Assembly (NCBI GenBank): GCA_963703385.1
Contig: OY969816.1
Coordinates: 124,001 to 188,000 of the forward strand
Length of the DNA: 64,000 nucleotides
Direction: 5' to 3'
DNA from: Rhodoblastus sp963703385
Lineage (GTDB): Bacteria; Pseudomonadota; Alphaproteobacteria; Rhizobiales; Beijerinckiaceae
Shown: positions 45,262 through 52,979 of the stretch, piece by piece
Layout: the number at the start of each line of letters is the position of its first letter
How positions within the stretch are numbered: position 1 is the first letter of the stretch
Made by a program: the position numbers and the translations under genes
The notes under the pieces: model-generated
Told to the model about the DNA's origin: nothing
What the model saw: the letters and a program-made list of their open reading frames with translations, nothing else
Database searches by the model: none

Positions 45262-45335
45262 TACGAAATTCGAATCAGTCATTCGGAAGTGGTCTTTTGC
45301 TGGCGTTTCCGCGGACTGCGGAGCCATCGTGGGGA
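45262..45335. repeat. Dispersed repeat, family 3, copy A
   Basis: The stretch from ATTCGAATCAGTCATTCGGA to CGGACTGCGGAGCC, with the core CTGGCGTTTCCGCGGA, aligns with 57415-57485. It lies upstream of mipZ and just past the monooxygenase stop. Confidence 0.5.
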
Positions 45336-45342
45336 AACATGA

Positions 45343-46542
45343 TTATTGCGCGTAGATCCAGTCCTGCCGCCCCCGCAGCATGCCCTGGGTCGAGAACCGC
45401 AGCGCGAGGTCGCGGGCGAAGGCCTTGGCGCCGGAAAGATGGTAGATCTGGCCCTGGGCGCGCGCGCCCTCCTGCACCTTGCGCGAGCGCAGGACGCGGG
45501 CGGCGGAATATTCCGTCAAGGCGGCGGCGTGATCGTCCTGATTCGCCGCGACGGCCACGGCGAGCGCGGCGGCGTCCTCGATCGCCTGCGCCGCGCCCTG
45601 CGCGAGATAGGGCAGCATGGGATGGGCGGCGTCGCCGAGCAGGGCGACCCGGCCCAGGGCGAAGGAGTCGAGCGGCGGCCGGTCGAACAGGGGCCAGCGC
45701 AGCCAGGTCTCGCCGGCGCCGATCAGCTCGCGAGCCTCGCCGCGCCAGCTCTTGAAACGGTTGAGCAGGAAATTCCGGTCGCCCTCATTGTCCCAGAACT
45801 CGGGATCGCCCTCGGCCTCGCCGCGCCATGTGTCCTCGACCAGGGCCACGACATTGACCATCGATCCGCCGCGCAGCGGATAATGGACGAGATGGGCGCG
45901 CTCGCCGAACCAGAGATTGGCGACGGGGCGCCGGAACGCTTCGGGCAGGCCGGCGGCGGGAAGGATCGTGCGCCAGGCGGTATGACCGGTATAGGCCGGC
46001 TTGTCGGCGCTGCTCGGGATCAGCCGGCTGCGCGTCATCGAACGGACGCCGTCGGCGCCGATCAGCGCAGCGCCGGAGGCGCGGCGGAACTCGCCGTCGA
46101 AACGATAGGTGACGGCGACGCCCCTTTCGTCCTGGATGAAGCCGGTCAGGGACGAATCATTGCTGATCCGGATGAGATTTTCCGCGCGGGCGCGCTCGAC
46201 CAGGGCGGCGAGCAGGTCGGCGCGATGGACGGCGATATAGGGCGCGCCCCAGCGCTTTTCGGCGTCGTCGAGCGGCACGCGCGCAAGGTCGGCGCCGTCC
46301 GAGCCGCGCCTCAGCCGCACATATTGCGGCTGAACCGCCAGCTCCATCAAGGCGTCGAGCACGCCGAGGCGGCGCAGGACCCGGCTGGCGTTGGGGGAAA
46401 GCTGGAGTCCGGCGCCGACTTCGCGGAAGGCCGAGGCGCGCTCGAGCAAAAAGCTGGGGACGCCGATTTGCGCCAGCGCCAGCGCGGCGGTCAGGCCGCC
46501 GACGCCGCCCCCGGCGATCACGAAAGGCTCTTGCGTCGTCAC
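45343..46542 (-). CDS. FAD-dependent aromatic monooxygenase
   Basis: A 399-residue class A flavoprotein hydroxylase. The FAD Rossmann motif is FVIAGGGVGGLTAALALAQ, the NAD(P)H/FAD DG motif is ALIGADGVRSMTR, and the second FAD motif is RVALLGDAAHPMLPYLAQGA. The closest family members are salicylate or 3-hydroxybenzoate 6-hydroxylases, cytoplasmic enzymes of aromatic breakdown; the exact substrate is uncertain. The GTG at 46542, with GGGAG 8 bases upstream, is preferred to one at 46557. Confidence 0.85.
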   Translation of the reverse strand: MTTQEPFVIAGGGVGGLTAALALAQIGVPSFLLERASAFREVGAGLQLSPNASRVLRRLGVLDALMELAVQPQYVRLRRGSDGADLARVPLDDAEKRWGAPYIAVHRADLLAALVERARAENLIRISNDSSLTGFIQDERGVAVTYRFDGEFRRASGAALIGADGVRSMTRSRLIPSSADKPAYTGHTAWRTILPAAGLPEAFRRPVANLWFGERAHLVHYPLRGGSMVNVVALVEDTWRGEAEGDPEFWDNEGDRNFLLNRFKSWRGEARELIGAGETWLRWPLFDRPPLDSFALGRVALLGDAAHPMLPYLAQGAAQAIEDAAALAVAVAANQDDHAAALTEYSAARVLRSRKVQEGARAQGQIYHLSGAKAFARDLALRFSTQGMLRGRQDWIYAQ

Positions 46543-46584
46543 GTTCTCAACTCCCACGGCGCGATGACCAATTCCGCGCCGGCG

Positions 46585-46827
46585 TCAGGCGGCTTGCGCA
46601 GGGACCTCGCAGGCGGCGGGGTCGGCATGGCCATGCAGGGAGGCGTCAAAGACGTAATGGGTCGAGCAATAGGGGCAGATCGCCTCGTCGTCCGCGCCCA
46701 TGTCGATGTAAATATGGGGGTGATCGAAGGGCGGCAGCGCCCCGATGCACATGAATTTCCGGGCACCGATGCGAATTTTCGGCAGTCCGGGCTGGTTATG
46801 GAAATGCGGAATGGCGTGGTCCGACAT
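46585..46827 (-). CDS. Zinc-finger CHCC domain protein
   Basis: An 80-residue protein with the zf-CHCC motif: FMCIGALPPFDHPHIYIDMG followed by CPYCSTHYVFD, giving Cys, His, Cys, Cys ligands. This domain is shared with the NDUFS6 subunit of complex I and occurs as small stand-alone proteins in alphaproteobacteria. It is 42 bases upstream of the monooxygenase on the same strand. Confidence 0.9.
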   Translation of the reverse strand: MSDHAIPHFHNQPGLPKIRIGARKFMCIGALPPFDHPHIYIDMGADDEAICPYCSTHYVFDASLHGHADPAACEVPAQAA

Positions 46828-46905
46828 GAGGGCTTGTTCCCAAAGGGGCGGCGATCTGCGCGACGCGGCGCACCATAATCAATGCCGCCCGGTTTGGGTA
46901 GGGGC

Positions 46906-47391
46906 TTAAGTCCGCGTTCGTCCCAAGACTTTTACGATCAGGGCGTCGAGCGAAATTTTCCCCGGACCGTGAACCAGGATGGCCAGCGCGGTCGCCGCCC
47001 AGATCAGGTGGAAACTGGCCCAACCCTCCGGTTCGGTGAGCTGGATGATCGCGGTCATGCCCAGCAGGCCGAGGGCCGCGAGCCGCGTCCCGAGGCCGAA
47101 AACCAGCAGGATCGGCAGCAGGATCTCCATGATTCCCGAGGCGAAAGCCATCAGATGCGGGGCGGGGAAGGAATATTGCCCGCCCAGGATGTGCAGCTTG
47201 AACTCGTCGGTGAATAGAGCGTCGGCGCTGTCGCTCAAATTGAGAAAGCCGTCCCATTTGGTCAAGCCTGACCGGTAGAAGGGAATGGCGAGCGCGAGGC
47301 GCAGCGCCAGCTGCGCGATCGTTGCGAGATAAGGCTTGGCGGTGCGCCAGTAGGGAAGTTCGGTTGGCAGGATCGCGGTCGAAACGGTCAT
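46906..47391 (-). CDS. DoxX family membrane protein of the bufferin operon (BufD-like)
   Basis: A 161-residue DoxX protein with four membrane helices (ALRLALAIPFYRSGLTKWDG, HLMAFASGIMEILLPILLVF, LGLLGMTAIIQLTEP, WAATALAILVHGPG). DoxX proteins commonly accompany DUF692/DUF2063 genes in bufferin loci, where they are thought to help maturation or redox handling at the membrane. It starts 14 bases after the bufBC stop, so it is clearly co-transcribed. Its exact role is unknown. Confidence 0.85.
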   Translation of the reverse strand: MTVSTAILPTELPYWRTAKPYLATIAQLALRLALAIPFYRSGLTKWDGFLNLSDSADALFTDEFKLHILGGQYSFPAPHLMAFASGIMEILLPILLVFGLGTRLAALGLLGMTAIIQLTEPEGWASFHLIWAATALAILVHGPGKISLDALIVKVLGRTRT

Positions 47392-47405
47392 GGGGCTCTC
47401 CCTTT

Positions 47406-49091
47406 TCAGCTGTTTTCGAGGATGACGCCGGCAAAGGCGCCGGCCTCGGTCAGGGCGACCAGGGTCTGGCCGAAATCGAAGCCGGGCTCGGCGGATTCGC
47501 CGGCCTCGGCGGCTTCGCCGAGCGTCGCGCCCGCGTCGCAGGCCGACAGAAAGGCCGCCGCGCCGGGCGCCAGCGCGATCAGGCGCGCTGCGGCGCTCGC
47601 CCGCAGCACCAGGATCGTCTCGCCGCGCCAGTCGGCGACCGCGCTCCCCTGCGGGTCGCGCAAGGCGAGCAGCGGCCAGTCCGAGGCGATGAGCGCGAGC
47701 GCGGGATGAAGTTTTACCCGCGCCACGACGATGGCCGCGGGGTCGAGCGCCGCCAGTCGCGCCAGCGGGCAGGGCTCGGCTTCCTGCGCGCGCAGGGCTT
47801 GCAGCACGGCCCAGTCGAGCCGGGCGACATCGGGCAGGTAAGGAATTTCCGCCACGCCTTGCTGTTCAAGAAAGCCGGCAAGAAAGGCCGGGAATTTTTC
47901 GCCATATTCGGCCAGAACCGGCGAAAGCGGCGGATCGTCTTGCGCGAAAACCCGCGCGGCGCCGCCAAAAGCCTCGTCGCCGACGAGTTGCAGCACGGTC
48001 GGGAATTGCGCCTTCAGCGCTTCGATCGCGGCGACGACGGAATTGTTGCGATAGACGGCGAAACGCGCCGCCGCGTCGCAAGGGGCGAACAGGTCGGGGA
48101 CGGGCGCGGCGGGATTTTGCAGGGCCGAAGCGATGGCGGACTGCCATCGGGCGTCGCTTTGTGCGGCGTCGGGCCTTTCGCCCGGAAATCCGTCGCGAGA
48201 CACGCGTTGCTCGACGGGCCGATGGGCAACGGGCAGGGAAGCGCGATCAAGGCGAAGAATCTTCCGCGCCTTCGCGGTCTCCGCCCAAAGCTCGGCCCAA
48301 TCCGGAACATTGTTGTCCCATTCGATCAGGGTCGGGCGCGGGCCGGCGGCGGCGACCACATGGCGGTACAGCGCCCAGACGTCCGCGCTGACCGGGCCGC
48401 CGTGATCGTCGATCAGGAAAGCGCCGTTCTGGTCACGGGCCTGCGCGTGGCCGGCGAGGTGGATTTCGCCGACCGGCTCGAAGGGAAAGGCGTCGAAATA
48501 GGCGCGGGCGTCAAAACCGTGGTTGACCGCGCTGACATAAACATTGTTGACGTCGAGCAGCAGGCCACATCCGGTCCGCGCGCAAAGCTCGGCCAGGAAT
48601 TGCGGTTCAGCCAAAGAATCGCCGGCGAAGCGCAGATAAGTCGCGGGATTCTCGATCAGGATCGGGCGGCCGAGAGCGTCCTGAACCATGTCGATTTTGC
48701 TGGCGACGCGGGCAAGCGCCGCATCGTCATAAGGAAGGGGCAGGAGATCGGGAAAGGCGCGGCCGGAAAAATCACACCAGGCGAGATGTTCCGACACCAG
48801 CGCCGGGACGGCGAAATCGACCACCTCTTTTAGCCGCGCCAGATGGTCAGAATCGAGTTTTCCGGTCGAGCCGAGCGACAGGCCGACGCCATGAACGGAA
48901 ATCGGGAAAGCTTCAGCGAGCGCGGCGAGCAGGCGGCGGTTGGGACCGCCGGCGTTCATGTAATTCTCGGCGTGAATTTCGAAAAATTCGATGTCGGGCC
49001 GCGCCGCGAGAATTTCCTCGCCATGAGCCGGCTTGAACCCGGCGCCCACGGCGTCCAGCGCGATGTCACAGGTTTGGACCCGAATAGTCAT
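47406..49091 (-). CDS. BufB-BufC fusion: bufferin-modifying enzyme (DUF692 + DUF2063)
   Basis: A 561-residue single gene. Residues 1-275 are a DUF692/MbnB-like multinuclear iron enzyme with its ligand set: His67 (VHGVGLSLG), Glu101-His102 (SEHLAW), Glu147-Asn148 (IENPAT), Asp180 and Asn182-183 (LLDVNNVYV), His211/His215 (HLAGH), Asp229-His230 and Glu257 (LIEWD). Residues 315-550 are a DUF2063/MbnC-like partner domain (FAVYRNNSVVAAIEALKAQF). In most loci these are two genes. The enzyme is known in this family to convert precursor Cys to metal-binding heterocycles. It follows bufA1 by 23 bases. Confidence 0.87.
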   Translation of the reverse strand: MTIRVQTCDIALDAVGAGFKPAHGEEILAARPDIEFFEIHAENYMNAGGPNRRLLAALAEAFPISVHGVGLSLGSTGKLDSDHLARLKEVVDFAVPALVSEHLAWCDFSGRAFPDLLPLPYDDAALARVASKIDMVQDALGRPILIENPATYLRFAGDSLAEPQFLAELCARTGCGLLLDVNNVYVSAVNHGFDARAYFDAFPFEPVGEIHLAGHAQARDQNGAFLIDDHGGPVSADVWALYRHVVAAAGPRPTLIEWDNNVPDWAELWAETAKARKILRLDRASLPVAHRPVEQRVSRDGFPGERPDAAQSDARWQSAIASALQNPAAPVPDLFAPCDAAARFAVYRNNSVVAAIEALKAQFPTVLQLVGDEAFGGAARVFAQDDPPLSPVLAEYGEKFPAFLAGFLEQQGVAEIPYLPDVARLDWAVLQALRAQEAEPCPLARLAALDPAAIVVARVKLHPALALIASDWPLLALRDPQGSAVADWRGETILVLRASAAARLIALAPGAAAFLSACDAGATLGEAAEAGESAEPGFDFGQTLVALTEAGAFAGVILENS

Positions 49092-49114
49092 GGCGACGCG
49101 GCTCCGTCTGGAAA

Positions 49115-49408
49115 TCAGGACTTCGGGCGGTCGCGGTCGAGCGCGCTGAGCGATCCGGTCCGTCCGCCGGACAGCTTGATCGACGTGCAGGTTCCCTTTG
49201 GCACGAATTTCCATTCATTGCCCTGATAATCGATGGCGGAGGTTCCGGCGCAGGTCGTGCCGGCGCCGGCCGCGCAATCGTTGGTTCCCTTCAGCGCGAC
49301 GCCGAAACATTTTTCGTGCTTGCCCGCCGCATAAGCGGGGACGGCGGCCATAGCCGACGCCAGCGAGGCGGCGAGGGCGAGATTCCGGGAAAAACTGGAC
49401 TTGCTCAT
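49115..49408 (-). CDS. bufA1: Bufferin precursor BufA1 (DUF2282 family)
   Basis: A 97-residue secreted precursor. It has a signal peptide (LALAASLASAMAAVPAYA), then the DUF2282 core KCFGVALKG-NDCAAG-TTCAGTS-VPKGTC with four cysteines at residues 34, 45, 53 and 74. Bufferins are ribosomal peptides that are modified on Cys by the BufB/BufC pair, exported to the periplasm and sequester copper or other metals. GGAG lies 10 bases before the ATG at 49408. It is the first gene of the operon bufA1-bufBC-doxX. Confidence 0.88.
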   Translation of the reverse strand: MSKSSFSRNLALAASLASAMAAVPAYAAGKHEKCFGVALKGTNDCAAGAGTTCAGTSAIDYQGNEWKFVPKGTCTSIKLSGGRTGSLSALDRDRPKS

Positions 49409-49450
49409 GATCAATGCTCCGGTTGGGGCGGGCGCACCCGCCTCCTCTGC

Positions 49451-49477
49451 CTTACGAGGGCGGCGGCGCTGCGTTAC
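49451..49477 (-). promoter_or_regulatory. SigF-type promoter of bufA1
   Basis: On the minus strand GTAACG (49472-49477) is followed after 15 bases by CGTAAG (49451-49456), about 40 bases upstream of the bufA1 ATG. This resembles the GTAACC-N16-CGAA promoter of the Caulobacter SigF regulon and parallels the promoter facing the sigma gene, with one base less spacing. Confidence 0.5.
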
Positions 49478-49546
49478 GCGGAGAGCCGAAAAAAAATGAG
49501 GTGTCGAAAAATCAGCGCGGGACGGTGCAATTCCCGCCTTTCCAAT

Positions 49547-49572
49547 GTAACAATCCGCCGCCCTCGGGCGAA
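49547..49572 (+). promoter_or_regulatory. SigF-type promoter of the sigF-nrsF genes
   Basis: GTAACA (49547-49552) and CGAA (49569-49572) are separated by exactly 16 bases, matching the SigF-type ECF promoter. It lies just before the sigma factor ATG at 49585, so the transcript would be nearly leaderless or start at a downstream codon. It predicts autoregulation. Confidence 0.55.
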
Positions 49573-49584
49573 AAAGGACATGGA

Positions 49585-50157
49585 ATGCCGGATTTGCTGG
49601 CGCGGGATGGGGATTGGAGCGCGGCCATGCGGGCCGCCCTTGCGGGCGACGGCGCGGCCTATCGGCGCCTACTCGCCGACCTTGTTCCGTTCCTGCGCAG
49701 GATTTGCCTGAATTCCTGCGCGCGCGCGGGCCTTGCGGCGAGCGATGCGGAGGACGCCGTGCAGGAAACCCTGCTTGCTATCCATCTGAAGCGGCACACC
49801 TGGGACCAGGACCAGCCGCTGAAGCCATGGCTTGCCGCCATCGCGCGCAACAAGATGATCGATGCGGCGCGCCGGCGCGGGCGCCGCGCCGAGACCGACA
49901 TCGCCGATTTCGAGGATGTCCTCGCCGCGCCCGCCGAGGCCCAAAATTTCGAGCGGGAGCTGGACCGTCAGGGCGCCTTGCGCCTGCTCGACCAGCTGAG
50001 CGCCCGGCAGCGCGAGGCGATCGAGGCGGTGTCGATCAGGGGCGAAAGCCTGCGCGAGGCGGCGAAAAATCTCGGCGTCAGCGAGGGCGCCCTCCGGGTG
50101 TCGGTGCATCGCGGCCTGAAGGCGCTGGCGGAACTTTATCGGAAACTGAACGCGTGA
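49585..50157 (+). CDS. sigF: SigF-like ECF sigma factor
   Basis: A 190-residue group 4 sigma factor. Region 2 has AEDAVQETLLAIHLKRHTWD and PLKPWLAAIARNKMIDAARR; region 4 has LSARQREAIEAVSIRGESLR and the helix-turn-helix NLGVSEGALRVSVHRGLKAL. Together with the adjacent nrsF it matches the SigF/NrsF pair of Caulobacter, which responds to metal and redox stress and controls DUF2282 genes. It is divergent from the bufferin operon, its likely target. A weak AAAAAGGA ribosome site precedes the ATG. Confidence 0.85.
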   Translation: MPDLLARDGDWSAAMRAALAGDGAAYRRLLADLVPFLRRICLNSCARAGLAASDAEDAVQETLLAIHLKRHTWDQDQPLKPWLAAIARNKMIDAARRRGRRAETDIADFEDVLAAPAEAQNFERELDRQGALRLLDQLSARQREAIEAVSIRGESLREAAKNLGVSEGALRVSVHRGLKALAELYRKLNA

Positions 50158-50161
50158 CGAT

Positions 50162-50800
50162 ATGAAGACCGAGGACCTCATCGCCGCCCTGGCGGCGGAC
50201 AACGACACGAAGCAGGCGCCACTCTCGCGGGCCTTCGCCCTCGACCTTGGCCTGGGCTTCTGCGTCTCGGCTCTGTTCTTCTTCACCTTCCTTGGCCTGC
50301 GCCCGACCTTTTTCACCTCGCTCGACGAGCCGCGTTTCCTGTTCAAATTCCTGTTCAGCGCGACCGTGGCCGCGACGGGTCTGGTTCTGGCGTGGCGGCT
50401 GTCGCGGCCGGTCGCCGACCCCGGCCTCGCCCGCCGCGCGGTTTTTCTCGCGCCCTTCTTCGTCCTCGTCGCCAGTCTGATCGAGATGGCGGTGATTCCG
50501 TCCGATCAATGGGCGGCGCGGATGATCGGCCATAACGCCGTTCATTGCCTGACGCTCATTCCCTTCATGTCGCTGGCGCCGCTCGCCGGCCTGTTTCTCG
50601 CGCTGCGCCACGGGGCGCCGAGCGATCCGCATCGCGCCGGCGCGGCCGCGGCTTTCGCCGCCGCCGGCCTTGCGGCTCTGCTTTACGCCGCCAATTGTCC
50701 CGACGATTCGCCCTTCTTTGTCGCGGTCTGGTATATGATCGCGACTTCGATCGTCGTCGCCCTCGGCTGGTTCGCCGGCGGCCGCCTGCTGCGCTGGTAA
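50162..50800 (+). CDS. nrsF: NrsF-type anti-sigma factor (DUF1109)
   Basis: A 212-residue inner-membrane protein with six helices (FALDLGLGFCVSALFFFTFL, LFKFLFSATVAATGLVLAWR, AVFLAPFFVLVASLIEMAVI and more). The two cysteines required for signalling in Caulobacter NrsF (131 and 181) are matched by Cys129 (NAVHCL) and Cys179 (YAANCPDD). It would hold SigF at the membrane until metal stress alters those cysteines. It starts four bases after the sigF stop. Confidence 0.88.
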   Translation: MKTEDLIAALAADNDTKQAPLSRAFALDLGLGFCVSALFFFTFLGLRPTFFTSLDEPRFLFKFLFSATVAATGLVLAWRLSRPVADPGLARRAVFLAPFFVLVASLIEMAVIPSDQWAARMIGHNAVHCLTLIPFMSLAPLAGLFLALRHGAPSDPHRAGAAAAFAAAGLAALLYAANCPDDSPFFVAVWYMIATSIVVALGWFAGGRLLRW

Positions 50801-50825
50801 AGGCGGGATCGCTTCGGATAAATCC

Positions 50826-51596
50826 ATGCAGGAATTTTTCTCCGACGGGGTGCGCCTCGCCTTTCTCGATTTCGCGCCGGCCGCGGCGGATCGGGGCGAG
50901 CCGATTCTGCTCATCCATGGCTTCGCCTCGAACCACGGCGTCAACTGGGTGTTTCCGCAATGGGTCAAGACCCTGACGAGCGCCGGGCGGCGAACCATCG
51001 TCTTCGACAATCGCGGCCACGGGCGCAGTGAAAAGCTTTACGAACCGTCGCGTTACACGCCCTGGATCATGGCGCGCGACGCCGTCAACCTGCTCGACCA
51101 TTTGGCAATCGCCCGCGCCGATGTGATGGGCTATTCGCTGGGCGCGCGCATCGCCGCCCATATGGCTCTGGCGAGCCCGGACAAGGTTCGGGGCCTTGTG
51201 CTGGCGGGATTGGGTTTCCATCTGGTGGATGGAGAAGGGCTGCCGGCGGGCCTGGCGGAGGCGATGGAGGCGCGGTCGACGGAGGTTCTGATGGACCCGA
51301 CGCAGCGCATGTTCCGCGCTTTCGCCGAGGCGACCAAGAGCGATCTGCGGGCGCTGGCGGCGTGCATGCGCGGCTCGCGCCATGCGATGAGGGAGGCCGA
51401 GGTCGCGGCGATTTCGGCGCCGACGCTGATCTGCGTCGGCTCGCAGGATCATATCGCCGGGTCGCCCGAAAGGCTCGCCCGGCTCATGCCGAACGCCCGC
51501 GTCCTGGTCATTCCCGGACGCGACCACAACAAGGCGGTCGGCGACAAGGTTTTTAAGGACGGCGCGCTGGCCTTCCTTGACGAGCTTTCGGTTTAG
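50826..51596 (+). CDS. Alpha/beta hydrolase
   Basis: A 256-residue hydrolase. The oxyanion region is LLIHGFASNHGVNW, the nucleophile elbow is GYSLG (Ser104), the acid is in ICVGSQDHIAG and the His in IPGRDHNKAVGD. IVFDNRGHGRSEK is the typical strand after the first helix. The family includes esterases and C-C hydrolases; the substrate is unknown. It is 26 bases downstream of nrsF and may belong to the same transcript. Confidence 0.88.
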   Translation: MQEFFSDGVRLAFLDFAPAAADRGEPILLIHGFASNHGVNWVFPQWVKTLTSAGRRTIVFDNRGHGRSEKLYEPSRYTPWIMARDAVNLLDHLAIARADVMGYSLGARIAAHMALASPDKVRGLVLAGLGFHLVDGEGLPAGLAEAMEARSTEVLMDPTQRMFRAFAEATKSDLRALAACMRGSRHAMREAEVAAISAPTLICVGSQDHIAGSPERLARLMPNARVLVIPGRDHNKAVGDKVFKDGALAFLDELSV

Positions 51597-51653
51597 GCCA
51601 GACGGCGGGCGCGTGTTAAGATGGTTCAACCGCGCAGGCGGCAGGAGTTTTGG

Positions 51654-52484
51654 ATGACGACCACCGGCAATGTGTTAGTGCTGCGCAAGAGCGAAGCCGA
51701 CCCGATTTTTGAGCAGATTCGGCGCGAAGCCGAGGAAGCCCTGCGTCGCGAGCCGGAACTCGGCTGCTTTTTCACCTCGTCCATCCTCAATCACGCCACT
51801 CTGGAGCAGGCGGTTGGCCATCGCCTCGCCGCGCGCCTCGCCCATCCGGATTTCTCGGGCGAACTGATCCGCCAGAACTTCCTTGATCTCGTCGCCCGCG
51901 ACCCCTCGGTCGGCGAGGCGATGCGCGCCGACATTCTGGCCTTCGCCGACCGCGACCCCGCCTGCCAGCGGCTGATCGAGCCGGTGCTCTATTTCAAGGG
52001 CTTTCACGCGCTGCAGACGCACAGGTTGGCCCATGCCTTGTGGAACGCGGGACGCAAGGATTTCGCGCTCTATCTGCAAAGCCGGTCCTCCGCGGCTTTC
52101 CAGACCGACATCAATCCGGCGGCGCGGATCGGCAAGGGCATATTCCTCGACCACGCCACCGGGCTCGTCGTGGGCGCCACGGCGGTGATCGACGACGATG
52201 TGTCGATGCTGCACGGCGTGACCTTGGGCGGCACCGGCCACGAGCGCGGCGACCGCCACCCGAAAATCCGCCATGGCGTGCTGATCGGCGCCGGGGCCAA
52301 GATCATCGGCAATATCGAGATCGGACATTGCTCGCGCATCGCGGCGGGCTCGGTGGTGCTGAAGCCGGTTCCGGCCAATGTCACGGTGGCCGGCGTGCCG
52401 GCGAAAGTCGTCGGCGCCTCCGGCTGCGCCGAGCCGGCGCGCGAAATGGATCAGGTGCTCGCCGCCAAGGCGGACGAGGATTGA
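51654..52484 (+). CDS. cysE: Serine O-acetyltransferase
   Basis: A 276-residue CysE that makes O-acetylserine for cysteine synthesis. It has an N-terminal SATase helical domain (SSILNHATLEQAVGHRLAAR, LYFKGFHALQTHRLAHALW) and a C-terminal left-handed beta helix (INPAARIGKGIFLDHATGLV, GVTLGGTGHERGDRHPKI, IAAGSVVLKPVPANVTVAG). The active-site His residues are in DHATG and LHGVTLGG. The ATG at 51654 follows GGCAGGAG. Length is normal. Confidence 0.95.
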   Translation: MTTTGNVLVLRKSEADPIFEQIRREAEEALRREPELGCFFTSSILNHATLEQAVGHRLAARLAHPDFSGELIRQNFLDLVARDPSVGEAMRADILAFADRDPACQRLIEPVLYFKGFHALQTHRLAHALWNAGRKDFALYLQSRSSAAFQTDINPAARIGKGIFLDHATGLVVGATAVIDDDVSMLHGVTLGGTGHERGDRHPKIRHGVLIGAGAKIIGNIEIGHCSRIAAGSVVLKPVPANVTVAGVPAKVVGASGCAEPAREMDQVLAAKADED

Positions 52485-52580
52485 CTGGTTGCTTCCGTTT
52501 CGTTGAGCTTCGGCGCGCCCCTTGCGCGCCGCGCGTCTTTTTGGCAAGCCTCCTATCGTGGATGGGTGCGGAGTTGAATC

Positions 52581-52976
52581 TTGAACAAGATCGAATTGCG
52601 GAAGTTGCAGGAATTCCTGGGTCAATCCTTCGGCGCGCCGGGAATCAAGGTCGGGCTCGATCCCAGGAATACCGAAGAGGCCATCGTCAGCTTCGGCGAA
52701 CGGGTTTTGGGCCGGATCAGCGTGGACGACGAGGACGGCGACCGCTCCTTTTCCTTCGCCATGAAACTCCCGGTCGAGCGCCCGGTGTTGCAGGATTATC
52801 TGCGCCGTTTGTTCGAGAATGACGAACTCAGGATCGTCGCCCGCACCAAGAAGACCGATTTGGTCGAACTCAACCGGGGCGAGGATTTTCTGGGCGTCAT
52901 TTCCGCCGACGATCCCAAGGGCAAGTCCCACACCCTTCAGATGGCGATCCTCGACTTCGACCTCGACGAGTTCTGA
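52581..52976 (+). CDS. DUF3126 protein with duplicated half
   Basis: A 131-residue protein from a TTG start with GCGGAG upstream. DUF3126 proteins of Hyphomicrobiales are normally about 70 residues. Here the unit appears twice: LRKLQEFLGQSFG...GRISVDDEDGDRSFSFAM and LQDYLRRLFENDE...GVISADDPKGKSHTLQM, with the family end AILDFDLDEF only in the second. It is probably a tandem duplication inside one gene. The function of the family is unknown. Confidence 0.8.
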   Translation: MNKIELRKLQEFLGQSFGAPGIKVGLDPRNTEEAIVSFGERVLGRISVDDEDGDRSFSFAMKLPVERPVLQDYLRRLFENDELRIVARTKKTDLVELNRGEDFLGVISADDPKGKSHTLQMAILDFDLDEF

Positions 52977-52979
52977 GGC

